Below are positions 53,310 through 62,261 of a stretch of 64,000 nucleotides of DNA, piece by piece (the stretch's first letter is position 1; each line of letters begins with the position of its first letter). Below the pieces are notes generated by a model. That model made no database searches. It had not been told where the DNA came from and saw nothing but the letters and a program-made list of their open reading frames with translations. The position numbers and the translations under genes are program-made. Source of the stretch: Pantoea sp. CCBC3-3-1 (GTDB lineage Bacteria > Pseudomonadota > Gammaproteobacteria > Enterobacterales > Enterobacteriaceae); the NCBI RefSeq assembly GCF_007981265.1, contig NZ_CP034363.1, positions 248,001 through 312,000 on the forward strand, given 5' to 3'.

Positions 53310-53386
53310 CCGCTCAATACGATGTAACGTGTTGGCCTGCCATGGCCGCGCAAGCCTGACCAAATCAATTAATGGAGATCTGCACC

Positions 53387-54580
53387 GTGTTTCAAAACGT
53401 TGATGCCTACGCCGGCGATCCAATTCTCTCCCTGATGGAGACCTTCAAGCAGGATACGCGACCGCATAAGGTGAACCTGAGCATCGGGCTGTACTACGAC
53501 GAGCAGAGTGTGATCCCCCAGTTGCAGGCCGTTGCCGAAGCGGAAGCCCGCCTGAATAGCGAAGCGAAAGATGCGTCGCTCTATCTTCCCATGGAAGGTC
53601 TGCCTGCTTACCGTAACGCGATCGCGCCACTGCTGTTCGGCCAGGATCATCCCGTGCTGAAAGCGGGGCGTATCGCCACTATTCAGACCGTTGGCGGTTC
53701 AGGCGCGTTGAAAGTGGGCGCAGATTTCCTGAAAACCTATTTTCCTGGCTCCCAGGTCTGGGTCAGCGATCCCACCTGGGAAAACCATGTAGCGATTTTC
53801 TCAGGCGCGGGTTTCCAGGTTAATACCTATCCGTGGTACGACAGCGAAACCAAAGGCGTAAAGTTCGACGAGCTGATCGCAAAACTGAAAACGCTGCCGG
53901 CGCAAAGCATTGTGCTGCTGCATCCATGCTGCCATAACCCAACCGGTGCGGATCTGACTAACGATCAGTGGGATATCGTGACGGAAGTGCTGAAAGAGCG
54001 CGATCTGATCCCCTTCCTCGACATCGCCTACCAGGGCTTTGGCGGCGGCATGGAAGAAGATGCCTGGGCGATTCGCGCCATTGCGGCGGCCGGTCTGCCT
54101 GCGCTGGTCAGCAACTCCTTCTCGAAAATCTTTTCGCTGTATGGCGAACGCGTCGGTGGTCTGTCTGTAGTATGTGAAGATGCATCAGAATCCGCCCGCG
54201 TGCTGGGACAGCTGAAAGCTACCGTGCGCCGTAACTACTCCAGCCCGCCAAACTTCGGCGCACAGGTTGTTTCCTGCGTGCTGAATGATGCGCAGCTGAA
54301 AGCTAACTGGCTGGCGGAAGTGGAAGCGATGCGCGTACGCATTCTTGCGATGCGTCAGGCGCTGGTAGATGTGCTCACTACGGCGATGCCGGGTAAAAAC
54401 TTCGATTACCTGCTGAAGCAGCGCGGCATGTTCAGCTATACCGGCCTGAATGCGCAACAGGTGGATCGTCTGCGTGATGAGTTTGGCGTTTACCTGATCG
54501 CCAGCGGCCGTATGTGCGTTGCCGGTCTGAACAGCAAAAACGTTCATCAGGTGGCCGAAGCCTTTGCCGCCGTGATGTAA
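53387..54580 (+). CDS. tyrB: Aromatic-amino-acid aminotransferase
   Basis: PLP-dependent transaminase for tyrosine, phenylalanine, leucine and aspartate. The GTG at 53387 ([20 protein letters not shown]) gives 397 residues and matches the E. coli GTG start; an ATG five codons earlier (53372) overlaps the GGAG ribosome site. The PLP lysine lies in [17 protein letters not shown] near 247, with Asp and Tyr in [10 protein letters not shown] near 213-216, and the C-terminal Arg near 375 ([10 protein letters not shown]). No TyrR box was found in the 77 bp upstream, although E. coli tyrB is TyrR-repressed. Confidence 0.96.
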   Translation: MFQNVDAYAGDPILSLMETFKQDTRPHKVNLSIGLYYDEQSVIPQLQAVAEAEARLNSEAKDASLYLPMEGLPAYRNAIAPLLFGQDHPVLKAGRIATIQTVGGSGALKVGADFLKTYFPGSQVWVSDPTWENHVAIFSGAGFQVNTYPWYDSETKGVKFDELIAKLKTLPAQSIVLLHPCCHNPTGADLTNDQWDIVTEVLKERDLIPFLDIAYQGFGGGMEEDAWAIRAIAAAGLPALVSNSFSKIFSLYGERVGGLSVVCEDASESARVLGQLKATVRRNYSSPPNFGAQVVSCVLNDAQLKANWLAEVEAMRVRILAMRQALVDVLTTAMPGKNFDYLLKQRGMFSYTGLNAQQVDRLRDEFGVYLIASGRMCVAGLNSKNVHQVAEAFAAVM

Positions 54581-54586
54581 TCTGTT

Positions 54587-54645
54587 CCGGCAGCGGCCCT
54601 GTTGCGCGGCTGCCGGATTTCTACCCGCAGGGAATCGCCTGCGGG
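54587..54645 (+). terminator. Two hairpins downstream of tyrB
   Basis: CCGGCAGC / GCTGCCGG (54587-54616) followed by ATTTCT, and then CCCGCAGG / CCTGCGGG (54624-54645). Together they probably end the tyrB transcript; neither has a long T run. Confidence 0.6.
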
Positions 54646-54815
54646 TGAAATGCCCCTTTCTGCCATCTTCATCTAATCTTCACTCTTTTTCCCCGGCAAG
54701 GTTTACCTTTCTGCTGCCTTCTGCACACTTAAGGGATGTTCTGTTCTGGCTCAGTTTCGCCGGTGGCGTCTGACAGCTTCAGGCATTTCTATCGATTACG
54801 TTAAGGAGCATGACC

Positions 54816-55232
54816 ATGTGGTACCAACAGACTATTACGCTTAGCCCCAAATCCCGTGGCTTTCATCTGGTGACGGATGAAATCACCGAAGAACTCCGCC
54901 GCCTTGGTGATGTGCAGGTAGGTTTGCTTCATTTGCTGTTGCAGCACACTTCTGCTTCGCTGACGCTGAATGAAAACTGCGATCCGACGGTCAGAAGCGA
55001 TATGGAAAATCACTTTATGCGGCAGGTGCCGGAAAGCGCCCCGTATGAACATGATTACGAAGGGGCGGACGATATGCCTGCGCATATCAAATCCTCCTCG
55101 CTGGGCGTGTCGTTAACGCTGCCAGTCAGTCGCGGACGGCTGCTGCTGGGGACCTGGCAAGGTATCTGGCTGGGCGAGCACCGCGTACATGGCGGTGCCC
55201 GGCGTATCATCGCCACGCTACAGGGGGAGTAG
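54816..55232 (+). CDS. yjbQ: YjbQ family protein (UPF0047)
   Basis: 138-residue soluble protein, the same length as E. coli YjbQ when started at the ATG at 54816 ([16 protein letters not shown]); the ATG at 54810 is only 3 bases from AAGGAG and less likely. Conserved [25 protein letters not shown] and [19 protein letters not shown] carry the His and Asp cluster of the family, for which weak thiamine-phosphate synthase activity has been reported. The physiological role is open. aphA, which lies near here in E. coli, is absent. Confidence 0.94.
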   Translation: MWYQQTITLSPKSRGFHLVTDEITEELRRLGDVQVGLLHLLLQHTSASLTLNENCDPTVRSDMENHFMRQVPESAPYEHDYEGADDMPAHIKSSSLGVSLTLPVSRGRLLLGTWQGIWLGEHRVHGGARRIIATLQGE

Positions 55233-55385
55233 GCGGCCAGGAAAGTCGATAAGGCAGCAGGCAGGGCAATGCGTATTGATACGGTAGAAGATGAGTCACG
55301 ATGCAAAATGTTTATGGTGGGGTGCCCGGTCAGGTTGTGCTGATGCCGACTATAGTTAGGTACTCACCTAAATGGAGAATAAAGA

Positions 55386-55715
55386 ATGAACGTATCGGAT
55401 CTTCTGTCTTACTGCATGGACAAGCCGGGCGCGGAGCAGAGCGTCCACAGCGACTGGAAAGCCACGCAGATTAAGGTGGATGACGTATTATTTGCACTGG
55501 TGCACGACGTGGACGGGCGACCCGCCGTCGCGCTGAAAACCACGCCGGCGCTGGCTGATTTACTGCGTGAGAAACACAGTGACGTGTTGCCCAGCGAGCA
55601 TCTGAATAAGTCGCACTGGAGTACGCTTTTGCTGGATGGCACGCTGAAAGATTCGCAAATTTATTATCTGGTGGATGCATCCTGGCAGCAGGCGCGGGAC
55701 ACCAGGCTGGCTTAG
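55386..55715 (+). CDS. yjbR: MmcQ/YjbR family DNA-binding-fold protein
   Basis: 109-residue small soluble protein (MNVSDLLSYCMDKPGAEQSVHSDWKATQIKV) of the YjbR/MmcQ family, which has a CyaY/double-wing-like fold. The conserved KTTPALADLLREKHSDVLPSEHLNKSHWSTLLLDGTL segment is complete. Adjacent to yjbQ as in E. coli. The precise function is unknown. Confidence 0.93.
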   Translation: MNVSDLLSYCMDKPGAEQSVHSDWKATQIKVDDVLFALVHDVDGRPAVALKTTPALADLLREKHSDVLPSEHLNKSHWSTLLLDGTLKDSQIYYLVDASWQQARDTRLA

Positions 55716-55909
55716 CAAAACCAGAGAGACCATGGGAGATGTAAGGGATGTGCCGTAAGAAAAAAAGCCTGACAGTCCCCTGCGGGCTGGCTGGACCGTT
55801 GAAGCAGCCCGGGGTCTCTACAATTTCTTATAGCGACCACCGGGCCAGAGATTTATGCTAACGACTGAGGGCTTCTCACCCGCATCCGCAGCGTAAGTCC
55901 ATTAGATCG

Positions 55910-56962
55910 TTAACCGCGCAGGCTGTCGATATCAATCACAAAGCGGTACTTCACGTCACTTTTCAGCATACGTTCATAGGCTTCGTTAATCTCATCCATT
56001 TTGATCATTTCAATATCGGACGTAATGTTGTGCTTGCCGCAGAAATCCAGCATTTCCTGCGTCTCTTTAATCCCGCCAATCAGCGAACCCGCAATGCTGC
56101 GGCGCTTAAAGATCAGGTTAAATACCTGCGGTGACGGATGGTCATGTTCCGGCGCGCCGACCAGCGTCAGGGTACCATCGCGGCGCAGCAGGCTAATGAA
56201 CGGGTTCAGATCGTGCGGGGCCGCCACGGTATTCAGAATAAAATCGAAGCTGTTGACGTGTTCAGCCATCTGATCGGCATCTTTAGAGATCACCACCTCA
56301 TCCGCGCCTAAACGTTTACCGTCTTCAACTTTGGAAGGCGAGGTAGTGAACAGCACGACATGCGCACCCATCGCATGGGCAATCTTCACGCCCATGTGAC
56401 CAAGGCCGCCCAGGCCCACGATGCCGACTTTTTTGCCCGGGCCCACGCCCCAGTGATTCAGAGGGGAGAAAGTGGTGATACCGGCGCACAGCAGCGGTGC
56501 GGCGCCAGCAGGATCAAGATTTTCCGGCACGCGGAGCACAAAGTCTTCATTAACGACAATCTGCGTAGAGTAGCCGCCAAAGGTAATATCACCCGTTTCA
56601 CGATCTTCACCGTTATAGGTGCCGGTAAAACCGTTTTCGCAGTACTGTTCCAGGTCTTCTTTACAGCTGTCGCAGGTACGACAGGAATCGACCAGACAAC
56701 CCACACCGACCAAATCGCCGACTTTGTATTTGTGGCTGTGGTCGCCAACCGCGGTAACGCGGCCTACGATCTCATGGCCAGGGACGACCGGAAAAATGGT
56801 GTTTTTCCACTCGTTGCGGGCCTGATGAAGATCAGAGTGGCAAACGCCACAGTAAAGAATTTCAATCTGGACATCGTGCTCACGCAGTTCGCGCGGCTGG
56901 AATTCAAAGGGTGCCAGTTTCGACTTAGCATCCTGAGCGGCATAAGCATGCGTAATATTCAT
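55910..56962 (-). CDS. Zinc-dependent NADP alcohol dehydrogenase, YahK-like
   Basis: 350-residue medium-chain dehydrogenase of the cinnamyl-alcohol/YahK group. Catalytic zinc ligands in YCGVCHSDLH (Cys38) and VPGHEIVG; structural zinc Cys in CRTCDSCKEDLEQYC; cofactor loop VGLGGLGHMGVKIAHAMGAHV near 185. The family reduces a broad range of aldehydes with NADPH. Its residues FTTSPSK after the second strand fit NADP(H). It is monocistronic and lies between yjbR and uvrA, not present there in E. coli. Substrate cannot be told. Confidence 0.88.
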   Translation of the reverse strand: MNITHAYAAQDAKSKLAPFEFQPRELREHDVQIEILYCGVCHSDLHQARNEWKNTIFPVVPGHEIVGRVTAVGDHSHKYKVGDLVGVGCLVDSCRTCDSCKEDLEQYCENGFTGTYNGEDRETGDITFGGYSTQIVVNEDFVLRVPENLDPAGAAPLLCAGITTFSPLNHWGVGPGKKVGIVGLGGLGHMGVKIAHAMGAHVVLFTTSPSKVEDGKRLGADEVVISKDADQMAEHVNSFDFILNTVAAPHDLNPFISLLRRDGTLTLVGAPEHDHPSPQVFNLIFKRRSIAGSLIGGIKETQEMLDFCGKHNITSDIEMIKMDEINEAYERMLKSDVKYRFVIDIDSLRG

Positions 56963-57143
56963 GGTGTCTCCGGTGAATGAAATAGCGTGAAGGTTCTTGC
57001 TTAGTAAGGATAGGGAGCTAATCCGCGAAGAGGTAGGTCGGAATCTGTTTAATTCTTGCCTGATTCTGCAAAGTTTTGGCTAAAGGAGCCTGTAAAAAAG
57101 GACTTTAAGCTCTTTTTTATCGCTGAAAGCGATGAAATAAGAA

Positions 57144-57168
57144 GAGTGCGGACAGGGCGTCCGCACTC
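57144..57168 (-). terminator. Hairpin downstream of uvrA
   Basis: Perfect 10-bp stem GAGTGCGGAC / GTCCGCACTC with a five-base loop, six bases beyond the uvrA stop codon. On the minus strand it is followed by TTCTTATTTC. Confidence 0.75.
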
Positions 57169-57174
57169 CGGGAG

Positions 57175-60006
57175 TTAGCCTTTTTGTAACAACGGCTTCA
57201 GGAAGCGTGCGGTATGCGATTCTTTGCATTCCGCGACCGTTTCGGGCGTGCCGGAAACCAGGATCTGGCCACCGCCGCTGCCGCCTTCCGGTCCTAAATC
57301 GACAATCCAGTCGGCGGTTTTGATCACATCAAGGTTGTGCTCAATCACTACGATCGTATTTCCCTGATCGCGCAGCTGGTGTAGTACCGCCAGCAGCTGT
57401 TGAATATCAGCAAAATGCAGGCCGGTAGTCGGCTCATCAAGGATATACAGCGTCTGACCCGTACCGCGTTTAGACAGTTCACGCGCCAGCTTCACGCGCT
57501 GCGCTTCACCGCCCGATAGCGTGGTTGCCGACTGGCCGAGACGGATATAAGACAGACCCACATCCATCAGCGTTTGCAGCTTACGCGCCAGCGCCGGAAC
57601 CGCATCGAAGAACTCGCGTGCGTCTTCGATCGTCATCTCCAGCACTTCGTGAATGCTTTTGCCTTTGTACTTAATCTCCAGCGTCTCACGGTTGTAGCGC
57701 TTGCCTTTGCACTGATCGCACGGCACGTAAATGTCCGGCAGAAAATGCATTTCAACCTTGATCACGCCGTCGCCCTGGCAGGCTTCACAGCGTCCACCGC
57801 GAACGTTAAAGCTGAAACGCCCCGGCGTGTAGCCGCGAGTACGCGACTCCGGCACACCCGCAAACAGCTCACGCACGGGCGTAAAGATGCCGGTATAGGT
57901 TGCCGGGTTAGAACGAGGCGTACGGCCAATCGGGCTCTGGTCGATATCGATCACTTTATCAAAGTGTTCCATACCGGTGATTTCGCGATACGGCGCCGGT
58001 TCTGCAATCGTCGCGCCGTTCAGCTGGCGCTGGGCTATCGGGAACAGCGTATCGTTAATCAGCGTGGACTTACCGGAGCCCGACACGCCGGTAATGCAGC
58101 TAAACAGCCCAACCGGCAGCGTCAGAGTGACGTCTTTCAGGTTGTTGCCTTTCGCGCCGCTCAGCTTCAGCACTTTACTCGCGTCCGCTTTGACACGCTC
58201 GGCCGGTATCTCAATGCCGCGCTTGCCGCTAAGGTACTGGCCGGTCAGAGATTCTTCCACCGCCATAATGTCATCGACCGTTCCTTCGGCAACGATTTCA
58301 CCGCCATGAACGCCCGCGCCAGGACCAATATCAATCACGTGATCCGCGGCACGAATCGCATCTTCATCATGCTCGACCACAATCACCGTATTGCCTAAAT
58401 CGCGCAGGTGCACCAGCGTTTCCAGCAGGCGTTCGTTATCGCGCTGATGCAGGCCGATTGACGGTTCATCCAGCACGTACATCACGCCGACCAGACCAGC
58501 GCCGATCTGGCTTGCCAGACGAATACGCTGCGCCTCGCCGCCGGAAAGCGTTTCCGCCGAGCGAGACATGGAAAGATAGTTCAGCCCAACGTTAACCAGG
58601 AACTTCAGGCGATCGCCAATCTCTTTCAGCACTTTCTCGGCAATTTGCGCCCGCTGACCGCTCAGCTTCATGTTCTGGAAGAATTCCATCGCATGGCCGA
58701 TGCTCATATCGGAAATGGTCGGCAGCGTGGTGTTTTCTACAAATACGTGGCGCGCTTCACGACGTAAGCGGGTACCGTCACAGGTTGCACAGGCGCGATT
58801 GCTGATAAATTTAGCCAGATCTTCGCGTACTGCTGAGGATTCGGTCTCTTTATAGCGACGTTCCATATTGTGCAGCACGCCTTCAAACGGATGGCGGCGG
58901 ATGGAGGTATCACCGCGATCGTTCACGTATTTAAACTCAATGGACTCTTTACCCGAGCCGTAGAGAATAATTTTACGTGCTTTATCACTGAGCGAGTCGA
59001 ACGGCGCTTCAACATCAAAATCCAGGTGTTCGGCCAGCGATCGCAGCATCTGGAAGTAGTAAAAGTTACGACGATCCCAGCCGCGGATTGCCCCGCCAGC
59101 CAACGACAGCTCGGGGTTTTGTACCACCCGATCCGGATCGAAATATTGCTGCACGCCCAGACCATCACAGGTTGGACAGGCACCGGCCGGATTGTTAAAT
59201 GAGAACAGGCGCGGCTCCAGCTCGGTCATGCTGTAGCCACAGATTGGACAGGCGAAGTTGGCGGAGAAAATCATCTCTTCCGCGTTCTCATCGTCCATAT
59301 CGGCAACCACAGCCGTGCCGCCGGAAAGCTCCAGTGCGGTCTCAAACGACTCGGCCAGACGCTGCTTCAGATCTTCCCGAACTTTGAATCGATCCACTAC
59401 AACTTCGATAGTGTGTTTCTTTTGCAGTTCAAGCTTAGGCGGATCGGAAAGATCGCAGACTTCTCCGTCAATACGCGCGCGGATGTAACCCTGAGACGCC
59501 AGGTTCTCCAGCGTTTTAGTGTGTTCGCCCTTACGCTCTTTCACGATAGGAGCCAGCAGCATCAGACGGCGGCCTTCCGGCTCCGCCAGCACATTATCCA
59601 CCATCTGGCTGACGGTCTGCGCCGCCAGCGTGACGTCATGATCGGGGCAGCGAGGCTCGCCGACGCGCGCAAACAGCAGGCGCAGATAGTCATGAATTTC
59701 AGTGATGGTGCCCACGGTGGAACGCGGGTTGTGCGAGGTTGATTTCTGTTCGATCGAAATGGCGGGCGACAGCCCCTCGATATGATCGACATCCGGCTTC
59801 TCCATCAGGGAGAGAAACTGGCGCGCATAGGCAGAAAGCGATTCTACATAGCGGCGTTGCCCCTCGGCATACAGCGTGTCAAACGCCAGCGAGGACTTTC
59901 CCGATCCTGACAGGCCGGTGACAACGATCAGTTTGTCGCGAGGGATGATCAGGTTGATATTCTTCAAATTATGGGTGCGGGCACCCCGTACTTCGATCTT
60001 ATCCAT
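57175..60006 (-). CDS. uvrA: Excinuclease ABC subunit A
   Basis: 943-residue damage-recognition ATPase of nucleotide excision repair (E. coli 940). Two ABC cassettes: Walker [14 protein letters not shown] near 31 and [14 protein letters not shown] near 640, each with an LSGGEAQR signature (near 490 and 830). Zinc modules at CPICGYSM...[16 protein letters not shown] and CEACQGDG...CDQCKGK. The ATG at 60006 is used. It is divergent from ssb across a region with an SOS box, as in E. coli. Intact. Confidence 0.98.
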   Translation of the reverse strand: MDKIEVRGARTHNLKNINLIIPRDKLIVVTGLSGSGKSSLAFDTLYAEGQRRYVESLSAYARQFLSLMEKPDVDHIEGLSPAISIEQKSTSHNPRSTVGTITEIHDYLRLLFARVGEPRCPDHDVTLAAQTVSQMVDNVLAEPEGRRLMLLAPIVKERKGEHTKTLENLASQGYIRARIDGEVCDLSDPPKLELQKKHTIEVVVDRFKVREDLKQRLAESFETALELSGGTAVVADMDDENAEEMIFSANFACPICGYSMTELEPRLFSFNNPAGACPTCDGLGVQQYFDPDRVVQNPELSLAGGAIRGWDRRNFYYFQMLRSLAEHLDFDVEAPFDSLSDKARKIILYGSGKESIEFKYVNDRGDTSIRRHPFEGVLHNMERRYKETESSAVREDLAKFISNRACATCDGTRLRREARHVFVENTTLPTISDMSIGHAMEFFQNMKLSGQRAQIAEKVLKEIGDRLKFLVNVGLNYLSMSRSAETLSGGEAQRIRLASQIGAGLVGVMYVLDEPSIGLHQRDNERLLETLVHLRDLGNTVIVVEHDEDAIRAADHVIDIGPGAGVHGGEIVAEGTVDDIMAVEESLTGQYLSGKRGIEIPAERVKADASKVLKLSGAKGNNLKDVTLTLPVGLFSCITGVSGSGKSTLINDTLFPIAQRQLNGATIAEPAPYREITGMEHFDKVIDIDQSPIGRTPRSNPATYTGIFTPVRELFAGVPESRTRGYTPGRFSFNVRGGRCEACQGDGVIKVEMHFLPDIYVPCDQCKGKRYNRETLEIKYKGKSIHEVLEMTIEDAREFFDAVPALARKLQTLMDVGLSYIRLGQSATTLSGGEAQRVKLARELSKRGTGQTLYILDEPTTGLHFADIQQLLAVLHQLRDQGNTIVVIEHNLDVIKTADWIVDLGPEGGSGGGQILVSGTPETVAECKESHTARFLKPLLQKG

Positions 60007-60315
60007 TCACATTTCCCGGATTAACACGGACTCACCATGCCTGTCCGGCACGGCCAGAATTAAGCCTGTTAGTATGGCACAAAAAAAGCTGAATGGATAT
60101 ACAGTACTTTGCTGTATAATGCACCGCAGGATCCTGGCATTTTCCGATTTCGGCTGCCGATTTTGCGATCCTTCTCTGACCGCCCGCAGAAAGGAGTCAT
60201 ACCAGGAAAAGGCTTTGCGATCCGCCTCTGAAACCCGGATCCGAAGGTATAATCTGTGGGGAGGGCGTGTTAGAATTTCATCCTTAAGCTAAGAACATTT
60301 ATCGGAGAGACGAAC
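60007..60315. other. Divergent uvrA / ssb promoter region
   Basis: 309 bp holding the uvrA and ssb promoters and an SOS box, with a TATAAT at 60115-60120 facing ssb. A 138-codon frame (59876-60292) spans it but begins inside uvrA on the other strand and resembles no protein. Confidence 0.65.
60089..60104. promoter_or_regulatory. LexA (SOS) box shared by uvrA and ssb
   Basis: CTGAATGGATATACAG, read on the minus strand as CTGTATATCCATTCAG, is essentially the E. coli uvrA-ssb operator. It lies between the two divergent genes, 83 bp from uvrA and 212 bp from ssb. Confidence 0.93.
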
Positions 60316-60861
60316 ATGGCCAGCAGAGGCGTAAACAAAGTTATCCTGGTGGGAAATCTGGGTCAGGATCCGGAAGTCCGCTACATGCCGAATGGCGGCG
60401 CCGTTGCCAACATTACTCTGGCCACGTCTGAAAGCTGGCGTGACAAGCAGACCGGCGAAACTAAAGAGAAAACGGAATGGCACCGCGTTGTGCTGTTCGG
60501 CAAGCTGGCGGAAGTGGCAGGTGAATACCTGCGTAAAGGTTCCCAGGTTTATATCGAAGGTGCGCTGCAAACGCGTAAATGGACTGACCAGGCAGGCGTA
60601 GAGAAGTACACCACCGAAGTCGTTGTTAACGTTGGCGGTACCATGCAGATGCTGGGCGGACGTCAGGGCGGCGGTGCGCCAGCAGGTGGCGGTCAGGGTG
60701 GCCAGGGTAACAACAACGGTTGGGGCCAGCCACAGCAGCCGCAGGGCGGCAACCAGTTCAGCGGTGGACAGCAGCAGTCTCGTCCGCAGCAGCCGCAGCA
60801 GAGCAGCGCGCCAGCAAACAATGAACCACCAATGGATTTTGACGACGATATCCCGTTCTAA
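60316..60861 (+). CDS. ssb: Single-stranded DNA-binding protein
   Basis: 181-residue homotetrameric SSB. The OB-fold occupies residues 1-115 ([51 protein letters not shown]), followed by a disordered Gly/Gln-rich linker and the invariant acidic tip DFDDDIPF that docks repair and replication partners. The ATG at 60316 follows GGAGAGACGAAC. A strong terminator follows. Confidence 0.98.
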   Translation: MASRGVNKVILVGNLGQDPEVRYMPNGGAVANITLATSESWRDKQTGETKEKTEWHRVVLFGKLAEVAGEYLRKGSQVYIEGALQTRKWTDQAGVEKYTTEVVVNVGGTMQMLGGRQGGGAPAGGGQGGQGNNNGWGQPQQPQGGNQFSGGQQQSRPQQPQQSSAPANNEPPMDFDDDIPF

Positions 60862-60898
60862 TCCTGCCTGAATTGCTCAGGAAAGGTAGCATCTCCTG

Positions 60899-60926
60899 GC
60901 CCCGAATTTTTCGGGGCTTTTTTTTT
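60899..60926 (+). terminator. ssb terminator
   Basis: GCCCCGAA / TTCGGGGC stem with a three-base loop and nine T residues, 38 bp past the ssb stop codon. Confidence 0.95.
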
Positions 60927-61007
60927 GGATGCAGCTCCGGCACTGGACAACTCTCTCTGCACTTCTGGTAATGTGTGTTACACAAGAGCAGAAACCTGGA
61001 ATACGCT

Positions 61008-62225
61008 ATGTTGTCGACGATTATCTATCGTAGTCATCTTGCAGATGACGTTCCGATAAAAACGCTGGAAGGCCTGGCTCTAAAAGCCAACAAGATCAAT
61101 GCATCATTTGATGTGACAGGAATTTTGCTGTTCAACGGCACCCATTTCTTTCAGGTACTGGAAGGACCGGAAGAAGCCGTGCGTAAAATTTATGACCGCA
61201 TCTGTACTGACGATCGTCACCATAATATTGTTGAGCTGATGCGCGATTATGCGCCATCTCGCCGCTTCGGTAACATTGGCATGGAGCTATTCGATCTGCG
61301 AGAACATGACAAATCCTCGGTTCTTCAGGCAGTGCTCGACAAAGGAACGTCAAAGTATCAGCTAACTTATGACGATCGACCGCTCCAGTTTCTGCGCAGT
61401 TTCGTGGTCGCAACAGAAAAAGAAAACTACTTTGAGATCCCGCCAGCCGATTACTGGGAATTCGTCACCGAAGAAAACGCGATGACGACAGAAGAGTGTG
61501 AGCTGTCTGATTCTGAAATCAGCTTTGCTTTTCAACCGATTGTCGATCCCTTTGCGCGCGAGATCGTCTCCCTTGAGGCGCTGCTGCGTAGTCCGGGCGG
61601 TGGCCTGCCGCTGGAGTATTTTTCCCAGCTGTCGCGAGATGAAGTCTATGCCGCCGATCTCAATTCGAAGAAAATTGCTTTTGCCATGGCAAAAAAGCTG
61701 GGCATCGAGGGACTTACGCTTGCCGTGAATCTGCTGCCGATGTCGCTGGTGATAGTGCCGAACGCGGTAGAAATGCTCCTACAAGAAATTCATGCGAATG
61801 GCCTGGTGCCTGAACAAATCGTGGTTGAAGTCACCGAAGACGAGGTGATATCGCGTATTGATGAATTTGAGAAAGCTATCGGGAAGCTGCGGGCTGCGGG
61901 CATCAGTATCGCCATCGATGATTTTGGCGCAGGCTCTGCCGGCTTATTACTGCTGGCGCGATTCCAGCCAGACAAGATCAAAATAGACCGTAACATCCTC
62001 AGTGATGTGCATAAAAGCGGGCCCAAACAGGCTATCGTGCAGGCGATTATCAAATGCTGCTCCTCGCTGGAAATCTCGGTCATTGCCGAGGGCGTCGAGA
62101 AGCCTGAAGAGTGGATGTGGCTTGAAGCGGCGGGGATCTGCAACTTTCAGGGCTTCCTGTTTGCCAGACCGAAGCTGGGCGGCATTCCTGCTGTTGCCTG
62201 GCCCGAGAAAAACGACCTGTTTTGA
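61008..62225 (+). CDS. bluF: BLUF-EAL blue-light photoreceptor, BluF-like
   Basis: 405 residues from the ATG at 61008 (MLSTIIYRSHLADDV). Residues 1-95 form a BLUF flavin domain: Tyr7 (IIYRS), Asn31/Gln-containing FDVTGILLFNGTHFFQVLEG. An EAL domain spans about 165-400 with SLEALLRSPG, VNLLP, VEVTEDE, IDDFGAGSAG, KIKIDR, AEGVE and FQGFLF. E. coli BluF has this architecture, does not cleave c-di-GMP, and relieves repression by BluR. Here all the usual catalytic acidic residues of EAL phosphodiesterases appear to be present, so enzyme activity is possible. No bluR-like gene is adjacent in the window. It has its own promoter region after the ssb terminator. Confidence 0.9.
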   Translation: MLSTIIYRSHLADDVPIKTLEGLALKANKINASFDVTGILLFNGTHFFQVLEGPEEAVRKIYDRICTDDRHHNIVELMRDYAPSRRFGNIGMELFDLREHDKSSVLQAVLDKGTSKYQLTYDDRPLQFLRSFVVATEKENYFEIPPADYWEFVTEENAMTTEECELSDSEISFAFQPIVDPFAREIVSLEALLRSPGGGLPLEYFSQLSRDEVYAADLNSKKIAFAMAKKLGIEGLTLAVNLLPMSLVIVPNAVEMLLQEIHANGLVPEQIVVEVTEDEVISRIDEFEKAIGKLRAAGISIAIDDFGAGSAGLLLLARFQPDKIKIDRNILSDVHKSGPKQAIVQAIIKCCSSLEISVIAEGVEKPEEWMWLEAAGICNFQGFLFARPKLGGIPAVAWPEKNDLF

Positions 62226-62261
62226 GATGAAAATTGAGGCGGGTTATTCACCCGCCCGCGC

